Position numbers and translations under genes: made by a program. Shown piece after piece: positions 1-7,611 of a stretch of DNA of 20,383 nucleotides (the first letter of the stretch is position 1; each line of letters starts with the position of its first letter). The notes below the pieces were generated by a model. It was not told where the DNA came from. It saw nothing but the letters and a program-made list of their open reading frames with translations, and searched no databases. This DNA comes from Chloroflexota bacterium (GTDB taxonomy: Bacteria; Chloroflexota; Dehalococcoidia; Tepidiformales; Tepidiformaceae). The DNA lies in NCBI GenBank assembly GCA_021823905.1, contig JAKALX010000010.1, forward strand, positions 1-20,383. Reading direction: 5' to 3'.

Positions 1-216
1 AGTGTCAAGGTCTCCGGCGCACAACGGTGGCACTACAATTCTGCAGAAATCCGCCCGCTCGACACGTAAGTCCTTGCAGGTCAAGACCCGGTCTTCCAAG
101 AAAGGCGCTCAACTGTCGAAAATCAGTTTGAAGAAGTCAGTAGATGATCGGACGGTGAGGCGTGCCATTTGGGGTTGATGATGATGGACAGCCGAATCGG
201 CGCCAGGTGGCGATGA
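1..216. other. Left flank, no gene recognised
   Basis: I see no convincing reading frame, RNA gene or repeat here. The stretch just upstream of the transposase remnant should contain the left end of that element, but I could not identify a terminal inverted repeat or target duplication. The short minus-strand open frames over this region read like shadows, being rich in Arg, Pro and Ser. Confidence 0.4.
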
Positions 217-1377
217 TTGTCTCCGTGGACCGCGCCGGTTCCTGGGACCGCCGCGGGTGAACTGGCCTTTGGGGGGTCGGCGGGGCACGTGGTGGACTTC
301 GTGATGGATTTGATGCGGGAGTTGGACCTGTCGGCGATCGAGCAGCGATACCACGAGCGGGGACGGGTGGGGCGAGCGGCCGTACCACCCGGTGATGGTG
401 GCGCTGCTGTTGCGCGGGCAGGCGGCGGGGTGGCATCGTCACGGCGGTTGGGGCGGGCGACGTACGAGGACGTGGCGGTGCGGGTGCTGACGGGCAGGCA
501 GCATCCGGATCACTCGCGGAGTTCGGAGTTTCGGAAGCAGTATGTGGAGGAGTTGGTGAAGCTATTTGTGCACGTGTTGCGGGTGTGGCAGAAGGTGGGG
601 TTGGTGAAGCTCGGGGACGTGGCGTTGGACGGGACGAAGGTGAATGCGAATGCGTCGAAGCACAAGGCGATGAGCTACGGGTTGATGGTCCGGAGTGAGG
701 CGGAGCTGGCGGGCGAGGTGAAGGCGTTGTTGGAGCGTGCGGAGCGGGTCGACGCGGAGGAGGACGCGAGGTTGGGTCGTGGGGTGCGGGGAGACGAGGT
801 GCCGGAGGAGCTGCGGCGGCGCGAGGACCGGCTGGCCCGGATTTGGGCGGCGAAGGCGGAGCTGGAGGCCGAGACTGCGACCGAGGGCGAGCGGGCGAAG
901 CGGGAGTGGCTTGGCGATGATCCGCCGGTGAACGCGGCGGGGGGTGGCGAGCTGCCGCGGCACCGGGTGAAGGTGACGCGGCAAGGCACGCCGCACGAGA
1001 AGGCGCAGCACAACTTCACCGATCCGGACAGTCGGATCATGAAGCAGCAGGGTGGCTGCCTGCAGGGATACAACGGGCAGGTGGCTGTGGACGAGACGTG
1101 CCAGATCATTGTGGTGCATGCGCTGACCAACAAGGCGCCGGATGTGGAGCACCTGGTGCCGATGCTGGACCTGATCGAGGACAACACCTGAGCACGACCG
1201 CGGCGTCTGAGCGCGGATGCGGGGTACTGGTCGGAGGACAACGTTCACGTCTGTGAGGAGAGGAAAATCGATGCGTACATTGCGACCGGGCGGCTCGAGC
1301 ACGGGTCGAGCCCGCCGATGGTGCGTGGCCGGCCACCGAAGGATCTTGATGCCAAGGGGCGCATGGCGCGCAAGCTG
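217..1377 (+). pseudogene. IS1182-like transposase, degraded
   Basis: This is the remnant of a DDE transposase of the IS1182 type. Family-like segments appear in order: DFVMDLMRELDLSAIEQRY near the N-terminus, RATYEDVAVRVL, LGDVALDGTKVNANASKHKA (carrying the first catalytic Asp region), the charged helical linker, GYNGQVAVDE, and ADAGYWSEDNV then IDAYIATGR near the C-terminus. It is broken in several ways. Between about 362 and 432 the family-like residues (ERPYHPVMVALLL) lie one frame over from the rest, so two compensating indels bracket that stretch. An in-frame TGA at 1189-1191 interrupts the frame, which then continues open as ARPRRLSADAG. The family-like sequence stops at MARKL (about 1377), where IS256-type sequence takes over in the same frame. 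The original start is unclear; 217 is only the first GTG/ATG-type start in this frame. It is almost certainly inactive. Confidence 0.8.
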
Positions 1378-1605
1378 CACTCAACTAACGTGCTCGAGCG
1401 GCTCAACCGGGAGTTGGGGAACCGCACGCACCTGGTGGGCATCTTCCCCTCGGAGCTCTCCGTCATTCGCTTCGTCACGACCTTGCTGATGGAGATCGAC
1501 GACGACTGGCAGGTGGATAGACGCTACATGGCCGAACGTTCAATGGCCTCAGGCCCAACTGATCGGCCTCCGCTCCCCGCTCCGGCCGCTCAGTTGGCCC
1601 GGTGA
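1378..1605 (+). pseudogene. IS256-like transposase, C-terminal fragment
   Basis: The last 75 codons of this frame match the C-terminus of IS256 (Transposase_mut) enzymes and not IS1182. The recognisable run is STNVLERLNREL, then RTHLVGIFPSE, then a helix ending in DDDWQVDRRYM. These are the usual closing motifs of that family, where the last conserved helix precedes the stop. Only this tail remains: the DDE catalytic core is missing and its place is taken by the IS1182-like remnant, which reads into it without a frame change. The pair is therefore a chimera of two elements made by recombination or deletion. The stop TGA is at 1603-1605. The family call is from recalled motifs. Confidence 0.7.
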
Positions 1606-1927
1606 GATCGACACCCGTGCAGCCCAGATTGACCTCCAGCCTCTTTCCACACTTGACGAGACACTACTGCCTGGAAGCGCTGTAGTATTATCAGGGCCCG
1701 AAAGAGCATTACGTGGTGCAGGGATGCGGCCGCAGGTCACGTAGGGCTTCGAGGACCTAAATGGCTGTGAGGTTTCCGCGCCCGATGGTGCAAGCGACAG
1801 AATACAAGTGGTTTGCAAGGCATACCAACGGCGGGAGCTTGTTCACAATGGCACCAAGGGTGACCTTCCTGCGCCGGGACAGCCTCAAGGTGACGCTCAT
1901 CGGCCGATCTAGGGTCCTTGTGGCAAC
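1606..1927. other. Intergenic stretch, no gene recognised
   Basis: There are 322 bases between the transposase remnant and the first glycan gene. Apart from the candidate IS end near 1642-1667 I see no coding frame with family resemblance. A TATTAT at 1686-1691 looks like a -10 box, but the nearest TTGACG (1653-1658) is 27 bases upstream, too far for a standard sigma-70 promoter. A promoter for the downstream genes is likely here, but I cannot place it. Confidence 0.4.
1642..1667 (+). mobile_element. Candidate right end of the IS256-like element
   Basis: About 37-62 bases after the IS256-like stop lies a stretch reading TTTCCACACTTGACGAGAC. It resembles the inner-to-outer layout of IS256-family terminal inverted repeats, which often carry a TTT-CACAC core and end in a GACA-type tip. 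The distance from the stop codon also fits. The matching left end is absent from the window, so this is a lone candidate end and no target duplication can be checked. Confidence 0.3.
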
Positions 1928-3043
1928 GTGAAAGAAAGAAGACTGATCCAGGTCTCGCCCGAACTCGGCCTCGCGGGCGGTGGTGCGGCTCTAGTTGGGA
2001 GGCTGATCGCGCGATCAGCAGCTTGGTACTGTGAGAATTTGGGCGTAGATTTTGAGGTGCTTCATCTGGGTGAGGGAGTTCGGCTGCTTAGGGATCTTGC
2101 CGTCACTAACTTCGAGGGGCGGCAACTGAGCATGGCCCTCGCACTGTGGGCGTGCCAGACGAAGCGACCCCACCCGGCCTTACTCTTCGACGCGCTTGGC
2201 CCTGCGCGCTTGCAAGCCTTTCTGCCAAGGCTTGTTAGATCACCCTATGCTCTCTTTCTCCACGGAATTGAGATGTGGCGCCAACTGAGCTGGGATCGGC
2301 GGAAGGCGGTAAAGAATGCCGAGTTCTGTCTGACCAATTCAACGCACACGCTGCAAAGGACCACAGAGTGGGCACCGTGGTTGCCCAAGACTCACATTCT
2401 GCCCTTGGCTCTCGAAGACCGGCCCCCAGCAGGCAAGGTGGACGCCCAGCTGCTGAGTCGCTTGGGCAAAGGCTTTCTTCTAATTGTCGGGAGGATGGCC
2501 TCACTTGAACGGTACAAGGGGCACGGCGAGCTGCTCGCCGCGATGCCCAAAGTGCTCGCGGCCTGTCCGCGCGCGCAACTCGTGGTCGCCGGGGGTGGCG
2601 ATGATCGTGAGCGACTGACCCGGGAAGCGGGAACTCGGGGACTCGGCGACAGCCTGACGTTTACCGGGTTCGTTAGCGAGGCGACTCTCGCGGAGCTGTA
2701 CCGTCGCTGCGCGGCACTCGTACTGCCGAGCCGCAACGAAGGTTTTGGCCTCGTCTACCTCGAGGCGATGCGGGCCGGCAAGCCATGCTTGGCACTGCGT
2801 CGCTCGGCTGCGGAGGAGATCGTCGTCGACGGCGTCACGGGCTTGCTGGTCGAACCCGGCGACACTGTTCAACTCGTGAAGGCGCTCGTGCAATTGCTGT
2901 CGAGTGCCGAGATGCGGTCCAGGTTGGGTGAGGCGGGCCGGAAGCGGTGGGCGACACAGTTCACATTCGACGCCTTCCGCAATGGGCTGCGTCCCCACCT
3001 TGAGCGACTGCTGGTCCCGGCCAGTAAGAATGTGCGGGATTAA
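1928..3043 (+). CDS. Glycosyltransferase, GT4 family
   Basis: Predicted retaining glycosyltransferase of the GT4/GT-B type, which moves a sugar from a nucleotide-sugar donor to a growing glycan at the cytoplasmic membrane face. The protein is 371 aa, normal for the family. The N-terminal half is the variable acceptor domain. The C-terminal donor domain starts near residue 185 (LIVGRMASLERYKGH) and carries VVAGGGDD, LTFTGFVSE, and the E-x7-E signature EGFGLVYLE with Glu271 and Glu279. An in-frame TAG at 1910-1912 fixes the start to GTG 1928; the ribosome-binding site is weak. It is the first gene of the cluster and its last 14 bases overlap the asparagine synthase start. The donor and acceptor sugars cannot be read from sequence. 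It uses more mixed codons than later genes. Confidence 0.9.
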   Translation: MKERRLIQVSPELGLAGGGAALVGRLIARSAAWYCENLGVDFEVLHLGEGVRLLRDLAVTNFEGRQLSMALALWACQTKRPHPALLFDALGPARLQAFLPRLVRSPYALFLHGIEMWRQLSWDRRKAVKNAEFCLTNSTHTLQRTTEWAPWLPKTHILPLALEDRPPAGKVDAQLLSRLGKGFLLIVGRMASLERYKGHGELLAAMPKVLAACPRAQLVVAGGGDDRERLTREAGTRGLGDSLTFTGFVSEATLAELYRRCAALVLPSRNEGFGLVYLEAMRAGKPCLALRRSAAEEIVVDGVTGLLVEPGDTVQLVKALVQLLSSAEMRSRLGEAGRKRWATQFTFDAFRNGLRPHLERLLVPASKNVRD

Positions 3044-4841
3044 CGGTATCCTTCGCCTGAGCGACGGTGCGCCACCAATCGATGGCCAGGAGTTCCTGCG
3101 CACCCGGGAAAGCATGGCCTCACGCGGGCCGGACGGGAAAGGAGGATGGTTCTCAGCCCGCGGCGAGATCGCACTGGGCCACAGGCGGCTCGCGATTATC
3201 GATTTGTCGGCGGCCGGCGCCCAGCCTCTGGAATGGCAGGGCGAGCGCTACCGGATCGTCTTCAATGGCGAGATCTATAACTACAAGGAGCTGCGCAGCG
3301 AGTTGGCGGCGCAGGGGGCGGCCTTCCGGTCGCGTTCCGATGCCGAGGTGATCGTCGCCCTGTACGCTCGCGACGGCGTGGCGGCACTTCCTCGGTTGCG
3401 CGGGATGTACGCCCTCGCCATCTGGGACGACCGCGAGCGCACCTTGCTGCTCGCCCGTGACCCCTACGGCATCAAGCCCCTCTATTACGCGGTCACCGGC
3501 CAGACCCTGAGGTTCGCCTCCCAGGTCAAGGCTCTCGAGTGCGGCGGCGCGATCCCGCTTGACTGCGATCCAACCGGCTTGACCGGTTTCCTGCTCTGGG
3601 GGTCGGTACCAGAGCCACTCACGATCCGACGCGCTGTGCGTGCCGTGCCCTCAGGCCACTATCTGATCGTCGCGCGGGGGCATGTCGGAGAGCCGCAACC
3701 GCACTACAACTGGCACCAGTACAAACCGGAACCAGCCATTGGGCTGGGAGAGGCTCTTGCAGGGACCGTGACGGCGCACCTAGTGTCCGACGTGCCTGTG
3801 TCCATATTCCTATCAGCAGGCCTCGATTCGGCGCTGCTGACGGCGCTGGCTTGCCGGGTACTTCATGAGCCCCCGGTGACCTTTACGCTGCGCTTCGCCA
3901 GCTATCTCGGCACCGACCTCGACGAGGCGCCGATGGCCGCCAGGGTCGCGCGCACGTTGGGGACGCGTCACATCGAAAGGCTGGTCGAGCGAGATGAGTT
4001 CCTGAAAATCTGGCCGCAGGCGATCGCCGCGATGGATCAACCGAGCATCGACGGCTTCAACACCTTCGTGGTCAGCCGGGCGGCCCACGAGGCGGGGCTG
4101 AAAGTCGCCATCTCCGGCGTTGGCGGCGACGAACTCTTTGGCTCCTACCCCTCGTTTAGCGACGTCCCGCGCTGGGCGCGTAGGGTGCCGCTGCTCAGGC
4201 GAGTCCCCGGCCTCGAAGGCATGTGGGCGCCATTGTCCAGGCGCCTGCGCCCGCGCCGACGCCGCCTCCAAGGCCTGCTGCGGTATGCGGGGACCTTGCC
4301 CGGGGCCTACTTCCTGCGCCGCGGGCTGTTCTTGCCCGAGGAACTCCCCGGTCTGCTCGGTCGCGACGTGGCGGAAGAGGGCCTGGCGGCCTACGACCCC
4401 GTCGCGGATGCAGGCAAGCTGCTCGAGGGTGCGGCTTACGACGGGTCCATGAGCTGGACCGATTCGTGGCCAGCGGTGCATTTGATGGAGTCAACCCAGT
4501 ACATGCGAAACCAGCTCTTGCGCGACGCCGATTGGGCCTCGATGGCACACTCCCTCGAACTGAGAGTGCCGCTCGTGGACCAGCTGTTGTGCGAGCAGTT
4601 TGCCGCGCTCGCCTTCGAGCCGGCTCGGAGCCACGGGAAGGCGGCAGTGGTTCGGGCCGTGGCGCCAGAACTGCCGGAGGCAGTCTTCCGGCGGCCCAAG
4701 ACCGGTTTCCAGATCCCGGTGATCGAGTGGCTCGCAGGCCAAGAGCGGAAGGCCGGTGACCACCAGAGGGGAGCGGACTCGCGCCTGCTGGCGCTAAAGG
4801 TGATCGAGGAGTTTGGCGTCGCGATCAAAGGGGTGGCGTGA
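3030..4841 (+). CDS. asnB: Asparagine synthase-type glutamine amidotransferase
   Basis: A class II glutamine amidotransferase fused to an asparagine-synthase ATP-pyrophosphatase domain, 603 aa. The start is ATG 3030, because the mature enzyme needs Cys at position 2 as the N-terminal nucleophile (MCGINGI). A longer open frame begins at 2904 but would bury this cysteine. Glutaminase motifs: RGPDG (32-36), LGHRRLAIIDLS and NGEIYN (from 79). Synthetase domain: PP-loop SAGLDS at 262-267, where the usual SGGLDS has Ala for the first Gly, a common variant; then GVGGDELF, LRVPLVD and PKTGFQIP near the C-terminus. It overlaps the upstream glycosyltransferase by 14 bases, so the two are probably translated together. 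Copies in glycan loci are usually thought to amidate a sugar acid or similar group; here that is inference, and true asparagine synthesis is the alternative. Confidence 0.92.
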   Translation: MCGINGILRLSDGAPPIDGQEFLRTRESMASRGPDGKGGWFSARGEIALGHRRLAIIDLSAAGAQPLEWQGERYRIVFNGEIYNYKELRSELAAQGAAFRSRSDAEVIVALYARDGVAALPRLRGMYALAIWDDRERTLLLARDPYGIKPLYYAVTGQTLRFASQVKALECGGAIPLDCDPTGLTGFLLWGSVPEPLTIRRAVRAVPSGHYLIVARGHVGEPQPHYNWHQYKPEPAIGLGEALAGTVTAHLVSDVPVSIFLSAGLDSALLTALACRVLHEPPVTFTLRFASYLGTDLDEAPMAARVARTLGTRHIERLVERDEFLKIWPQAIAAMDQPSIDGFNTFVVSRAAHEAGLKVAISGVGGDELFGSYPSFSDVPRWARRVPLLRRVPGLEGMWAPLSRRLRPRRRRLQGLLRYAGTLPGAYFLRRGLFLPEELPGLLGRDVAEEGLAAYDPVADAGKLLEGAAYDGSMSWTDSWPAVHLMESTQYMRNQLLRDADWASMAHSLELRVPLVDQLLCEQFAALAFEPARSHGKAAVVRAVAPELPEAVFRRPKTGFQIPVIEWLAGQERKAGDHQRGADSRLLALKVIEEFGVAIKGVA

Positions 4842-4905
4842 GCAAGAAGCTGCCCCCGGGCGGAGAAGGAGGCGGAGTTCTGCCGCGAGGATTGAGGATT
4901 AGAGT

Positions 4906-6057
4906 GTGAGCGTATTGAGAGTTCTTCAAGTTGTGCCATCGATGAGCCCGCTCCGGGGCGGCCCGAGCGTTTCTGTTCCGACGCTCTGCCGGGCGCTATG
5001 CGAGGCGGGCGCGCACGTGACGGTAGTGACGACGAATGACAACGGCCCCGACAAGTCGGCTGCACCCCTCGGGGTGCCGATTGATGCGGGCGGGTTTGAG
5101 TGTCTCTACTTCTCGCGGCAGTCTGCGGCCTACACGATCTCCTTGCCGCTCTTGCAATGGTTGGAGCGAAACGGCAGGAGCTACGATGTCATTCATGTCC
5201 ACGGTGCTTTCAACCACGTGAGCGACTTCGCACCGCGGGCCGCATATCGCCTGCCGCGGCCGTACGGCATCTCGCCCCGCGGGTCCCTTGCCGCTTGGGG
5301 CATGGGCATGCGGCGGCCATTGGCCAAACGTGTGTTACTCCGGATGTTGATTGGGCAGAATTTCAAGCGTGCCGCGTTCGCCCACTTCACCAGTGACCAG
5401 GAGAGGCGCGAGTCCGAATACCACATTCACCCCTCGCACCCCTACGTCATTCCCAACGGAGTGCTCGTCCCCCCGACCTCCCAGCCGAGAGTGGAGCGCT
5501 CAGACGGCATCTTCCGACTGGTGTTCGTGTCGAGGATCGACCCAATGAAGGGGCTGGAACTGCTGCTGGAGGCGGTCGCCGTTGCCATTCGTCGGGGGCG
5601 TGCCATCGAGTTGACGGTGGCAGGGGTGGGGAGGGACGCCTATTTGGCCTCGCTCGGAGCGTTGGCGACTCAACTGGGGGTGGCCGCCAGCGTCCGCTGG
5701 GTGGGTTTCGTTGAGGGTAGGGCCAAGGAGGCGGCACTCGCCCAAGCCGATGCGTTTATCCTTTCGTCTTGGAACGAGAGCTTCGGGGTGGCAGTCGCCG
5801 AGGCTCTGGCGGCGGGCGTTCCGGTGGTAGTTTCCGACCAAGTTGGGATCTCTCCTGAAATCGCCCAGGCGGAGGCCGGTCTGGTGGTAACGTGCCACGT
5901 GGATGCACTTGTAGATGCCATTGAGAATCTGATCCTCCATCCGGAGGACCGCCGCCGCATGGGAGAGAACGGACGGAGGCTCGCGCGCGCGGATTTCTCC
6001 CTTCCGGCAACGGCTCGGCGCATGCTCGCGATGTACGAGCAAGTACTGGGCGCCTAA
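4906..6057 (+). CDS. Glycosyltransferase, GT4 family
   Basis: Predicted GT-B fold retaining glycosyltransferase, 383 aa. The N-terminus has the typical GT4 opening LRVLQVVPSMSPLRGGPSVS, with the Gly-Gly-Pro loop that contacts the donor, and HVHGAF near residue 100. The donor domain contains VFVSRIDPMKGLELLLEA, VAGVGRD and the E-x7-E motif ESFGVAVAE (Glu291 and Glu299). The start is GTG 4906, with GAGG at 4894-4897 eight bases upstream. It lies 64 bases after asnB and is probably in the same transcript. It is more typical of the family, in sequence and in codon use, than the GT4 at 1928. Linkage specificity is unknown. Confidence 0.92.
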   Translation: MSVLRVLQVVPSMSPLRGGPSVSVPTLCRALCEAGAHVTVVTTNDNGPDKSAAPLGVPIDAGGFECLYFSRQSAAYTISLPLLQWLERNGRSYDVIHVHGAFNHVSDFAPRAAYRLPRPYGISPRGSLAAWGMGMRRPLAKRVLLRMLIGQNFKRAAFAHFTSDQERRESEYHIHPSHPYVIPNGVLVPPTSQPRVERSDGIFRLVFVSRIDPMKGLELLLEAVAVAIRRGRAIELTVAGVGRDAYLASLGALATQLGVAASVRWVGFVEGRAKEAALAQADAFILSSWNESFGVAVAEALAAGVPVVVSDQVGISPEIAQAEAGLVVTCHVDALVDAIENLILHPEDRRRMGENGRRLARADFSLPATARRMLAMYEQVLGA

Positions 6058-6214
6058 TGGCGCCGTCGGGCGCCGAGAGAAGCGCAACGGGGCAGCGAGA
6101 CGTCGAGCGTTTCGAACAGGAGCACTACTGTGCGAGAGTGGCGATACAGATGATCACAGCGTATGTGTCGTTGTCACACCAAGGCCCGCAGCCAGAATGC
6201 GTGGTGGTGGACTG

Positions 6215-6775
6215 ATGGCCGGGAACCTCGACATCGCTGCGAACAGGGTTTCGGTAAAGTACCGGCGCGCCGACGTCGCCAAACGAATCCTCTGGACCTT
6301 GGCCTCGCCGCTGTTTCGATGGAGTCCTCGAGTCGCCTTCGGCTGGAGAAGTGTGCTGCTGCGGGTGTTTGGCGCCCGGATTGGCCGACACGTTCGGTTG
6401 GAACCTTCGGTAACGATTCCGATGCCGTGGAATCTTACGATCGGCGACTGGTCGGCGGTAGGGGCGGGTGTACGGCTCTACAGCCTCGGGGCGATCAAAC
6501 TCGGTTCGAGCGTCACGATTTCGCAGGGTGCCCATCTGTGCGCCGGCACCCACGACTACACCGACCCCAGGATGCCGCTGATGAAGCCGCCCGTCAGTGT
6601 CAGCGATGAGGCATGGATCTGCGCCGACGCATTCGTAGGCCCGGGAGTCACAGTCGGCGAGGGTGCAGTAATCGGCGCGCGGGCGGTCGTAGTCAAAGAC
6701 GTCGAGTCGTGGACGGTTGTGGTAGGCAACCCGGCTCGCGTCGTGAAGCGCCGGTCCTTCGGAGCTCTGGGGTGA
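6215..6775 (+). CDS. WcaF-like sugar O-acetyltransferase
   Basis: A hexapeptide-repeat (left-handed beta-helix) acyltransferase of the colanic-acid WcaF type, 186 aa from this start. It probably transfers acetyl from acetyl-CoA to a sugar hydroxyl of the glycan or its intermediate. Family features: the N-terminal NLDIAANR segment, WSPRVAFGWR, MPWNLTIGD, the hexapeptide turns ISQGAHLCAGTHDYTD with the likely catalytic His113, ICADAFVGPGVTVGEGAVIG, and the closing VVGNPARVV. I prefer ATG 6215 to ATG 6197 because homologues begin just before the NLDIAANR segment and a GGTGG lies at 6206-6210; 6197 is possible. Its stop overlaps the next start in a GTGA. The 157 bases upstream hold no gene I can see. 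Confidence 0.88.
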   Translation: MAGNLDIAANRVSVKYRRADVAKRILWTLASPLFRWSPRVAFGWRSVLLRVFGARIGRHVRLEPSVTIPMPWNLTIGDWSAVGAGVRLYSLGAIKLGSSVTISQGAHLCAGTHDYTDPRMPLMKPPVSVSDEAWICADAFVGPGVTVGEGAVIGARAVVVKDVESWTVVVGNPARVVKRRSFGALG

Positions 6776-7611
6776 GTATCTCAGTGTTAATCCCCACGCT
6801 CAACGAGGAGCGGAACCTCGTCGAGTGTCTGGCCTCAGTGGGTTGGTCCGACGACGTTGTGATCGTGGACTCACGCTCGCGGGATCGGACAGCGGAAATC
6901 GCGCGCACGGCCGGTGCCAGGGTCGTGGAGTTCGACTGGGATGGGAACGTTCCGAAGAAGAAGAACTGGGCCCTTGCCAGCGTGGCCTGGAAGCACCCCT
7001 GGGTGCTGGTCCTCGACGCGGACGAATGGGTTACGCCCGAGTTGGCGGAGGAGATGCTGGCGACGGTCGCGACCACGGACCGCCACGGCTTCCTGATCAA
7101 CAGGCGGCTTATATTCCTCGGTCGCTGGATCAAGCACTGCGGCTATTACCCAAGCTGGAACCTCCGCCTGTTCCTGCACGAGCGGGGGCGCTATGAGTCT
7201 CTGGTGGACGGCGACACAGGGTCGGGCGACAACGAGGTCCACGAGCACGTCATCATGGACGGACTCGTCGGGCGGCTGAGGGGCGAGCTAGTTCACCATG
7301 CGTACCCGGACATCGCGACCTGGGTCGAGAAGCACAACCGGTACTCCAACTGGGAGGCGGCGGTTGAGGTGCGAGGAATACCGGATGGGAATATGCCATC
7401 GGGCGGTGTCCCCATGTCGCGTAGGCGCCTCCGTGCGCTCACACGGGGGTTGCCGTTCCGACCCACGCTGCGATTCCTATACAGCTATGTGCTTCGCGGG
7501 GGATTCCTTGACGGCTATCCCGGCTATGTGCTGTCGCGCTTAATGGCCATCTATGAGCTGCTATCCGTACTGAAGGCCGGGGAGGCTCGGCGGCGAAAGG
7601 TGGCACACTGA
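6772..7611 (+). CDS. Glycosyltransferase, GT2 family (WaaE/KdtX-like)
   Basis: An inverting GT-A glycosyltransferase, 279 aa, resembling the LPS beta-1,4-glucosyltransferase (WaaE/KdtX) group. The start is GTG 6772, overlapping the acetyltransferase stop as GTGA. A longer open frame from 6613 only adds a shadow of the upstream gene. Visible motifs: SVLIPTLNEERNL at the N-terminus, DDVVIVDSRSRDRT, KKKNWAL, and the metal-binding LDADEWV with Asp82 and Asp84. Later come a His/Tyr/Trp-rich segment around residue 120 (IKHCGYYPSWNLRLF) and NEVHEHV, both typical of this subgroup. The C-terminus (residues about 220-265) is hydrophobic and basic and may bind the membrane. The donor sugar is unknown. 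Confidence 0.9.
   Translation: MSISVLIPTLNEERNLVECLASVGWSDDVVIVDSRSRDRTAEIARTAGARVVEFDWDGNVPKKKNWALASVAWKHPWVLVLDADEWVTPELAEEMLATVATTDRHGFLINRRLIFLGRWIKHCGYYPSWNLRLFLHERGRYESLVDGDTGSGDNEVHEHVIMDGLVGRLRGELVHHAYPDIATWVEKHNRYSNWEAAVEVRGIPDGNMPSGGVPMSRRRLRALTRGLPFRPTLRFLYSYVLRGGFLDGYPGYVLSRLMAIYELLSVLKAGEARRRKVAH

Noticed and set aside
1653..1691. TTGACG ... TATTAT promoter
   Set aside because: The two boxes are 27 bases apart, well beyond the usual 16-18, and no better -35 is visible.
2904..3029. N-terminal extension of asnB
   Set aside because: It would place 42 residues before the catalytic Cys, which must become the N-terminus, and it overlaps the end of the GT4 gene off frame.
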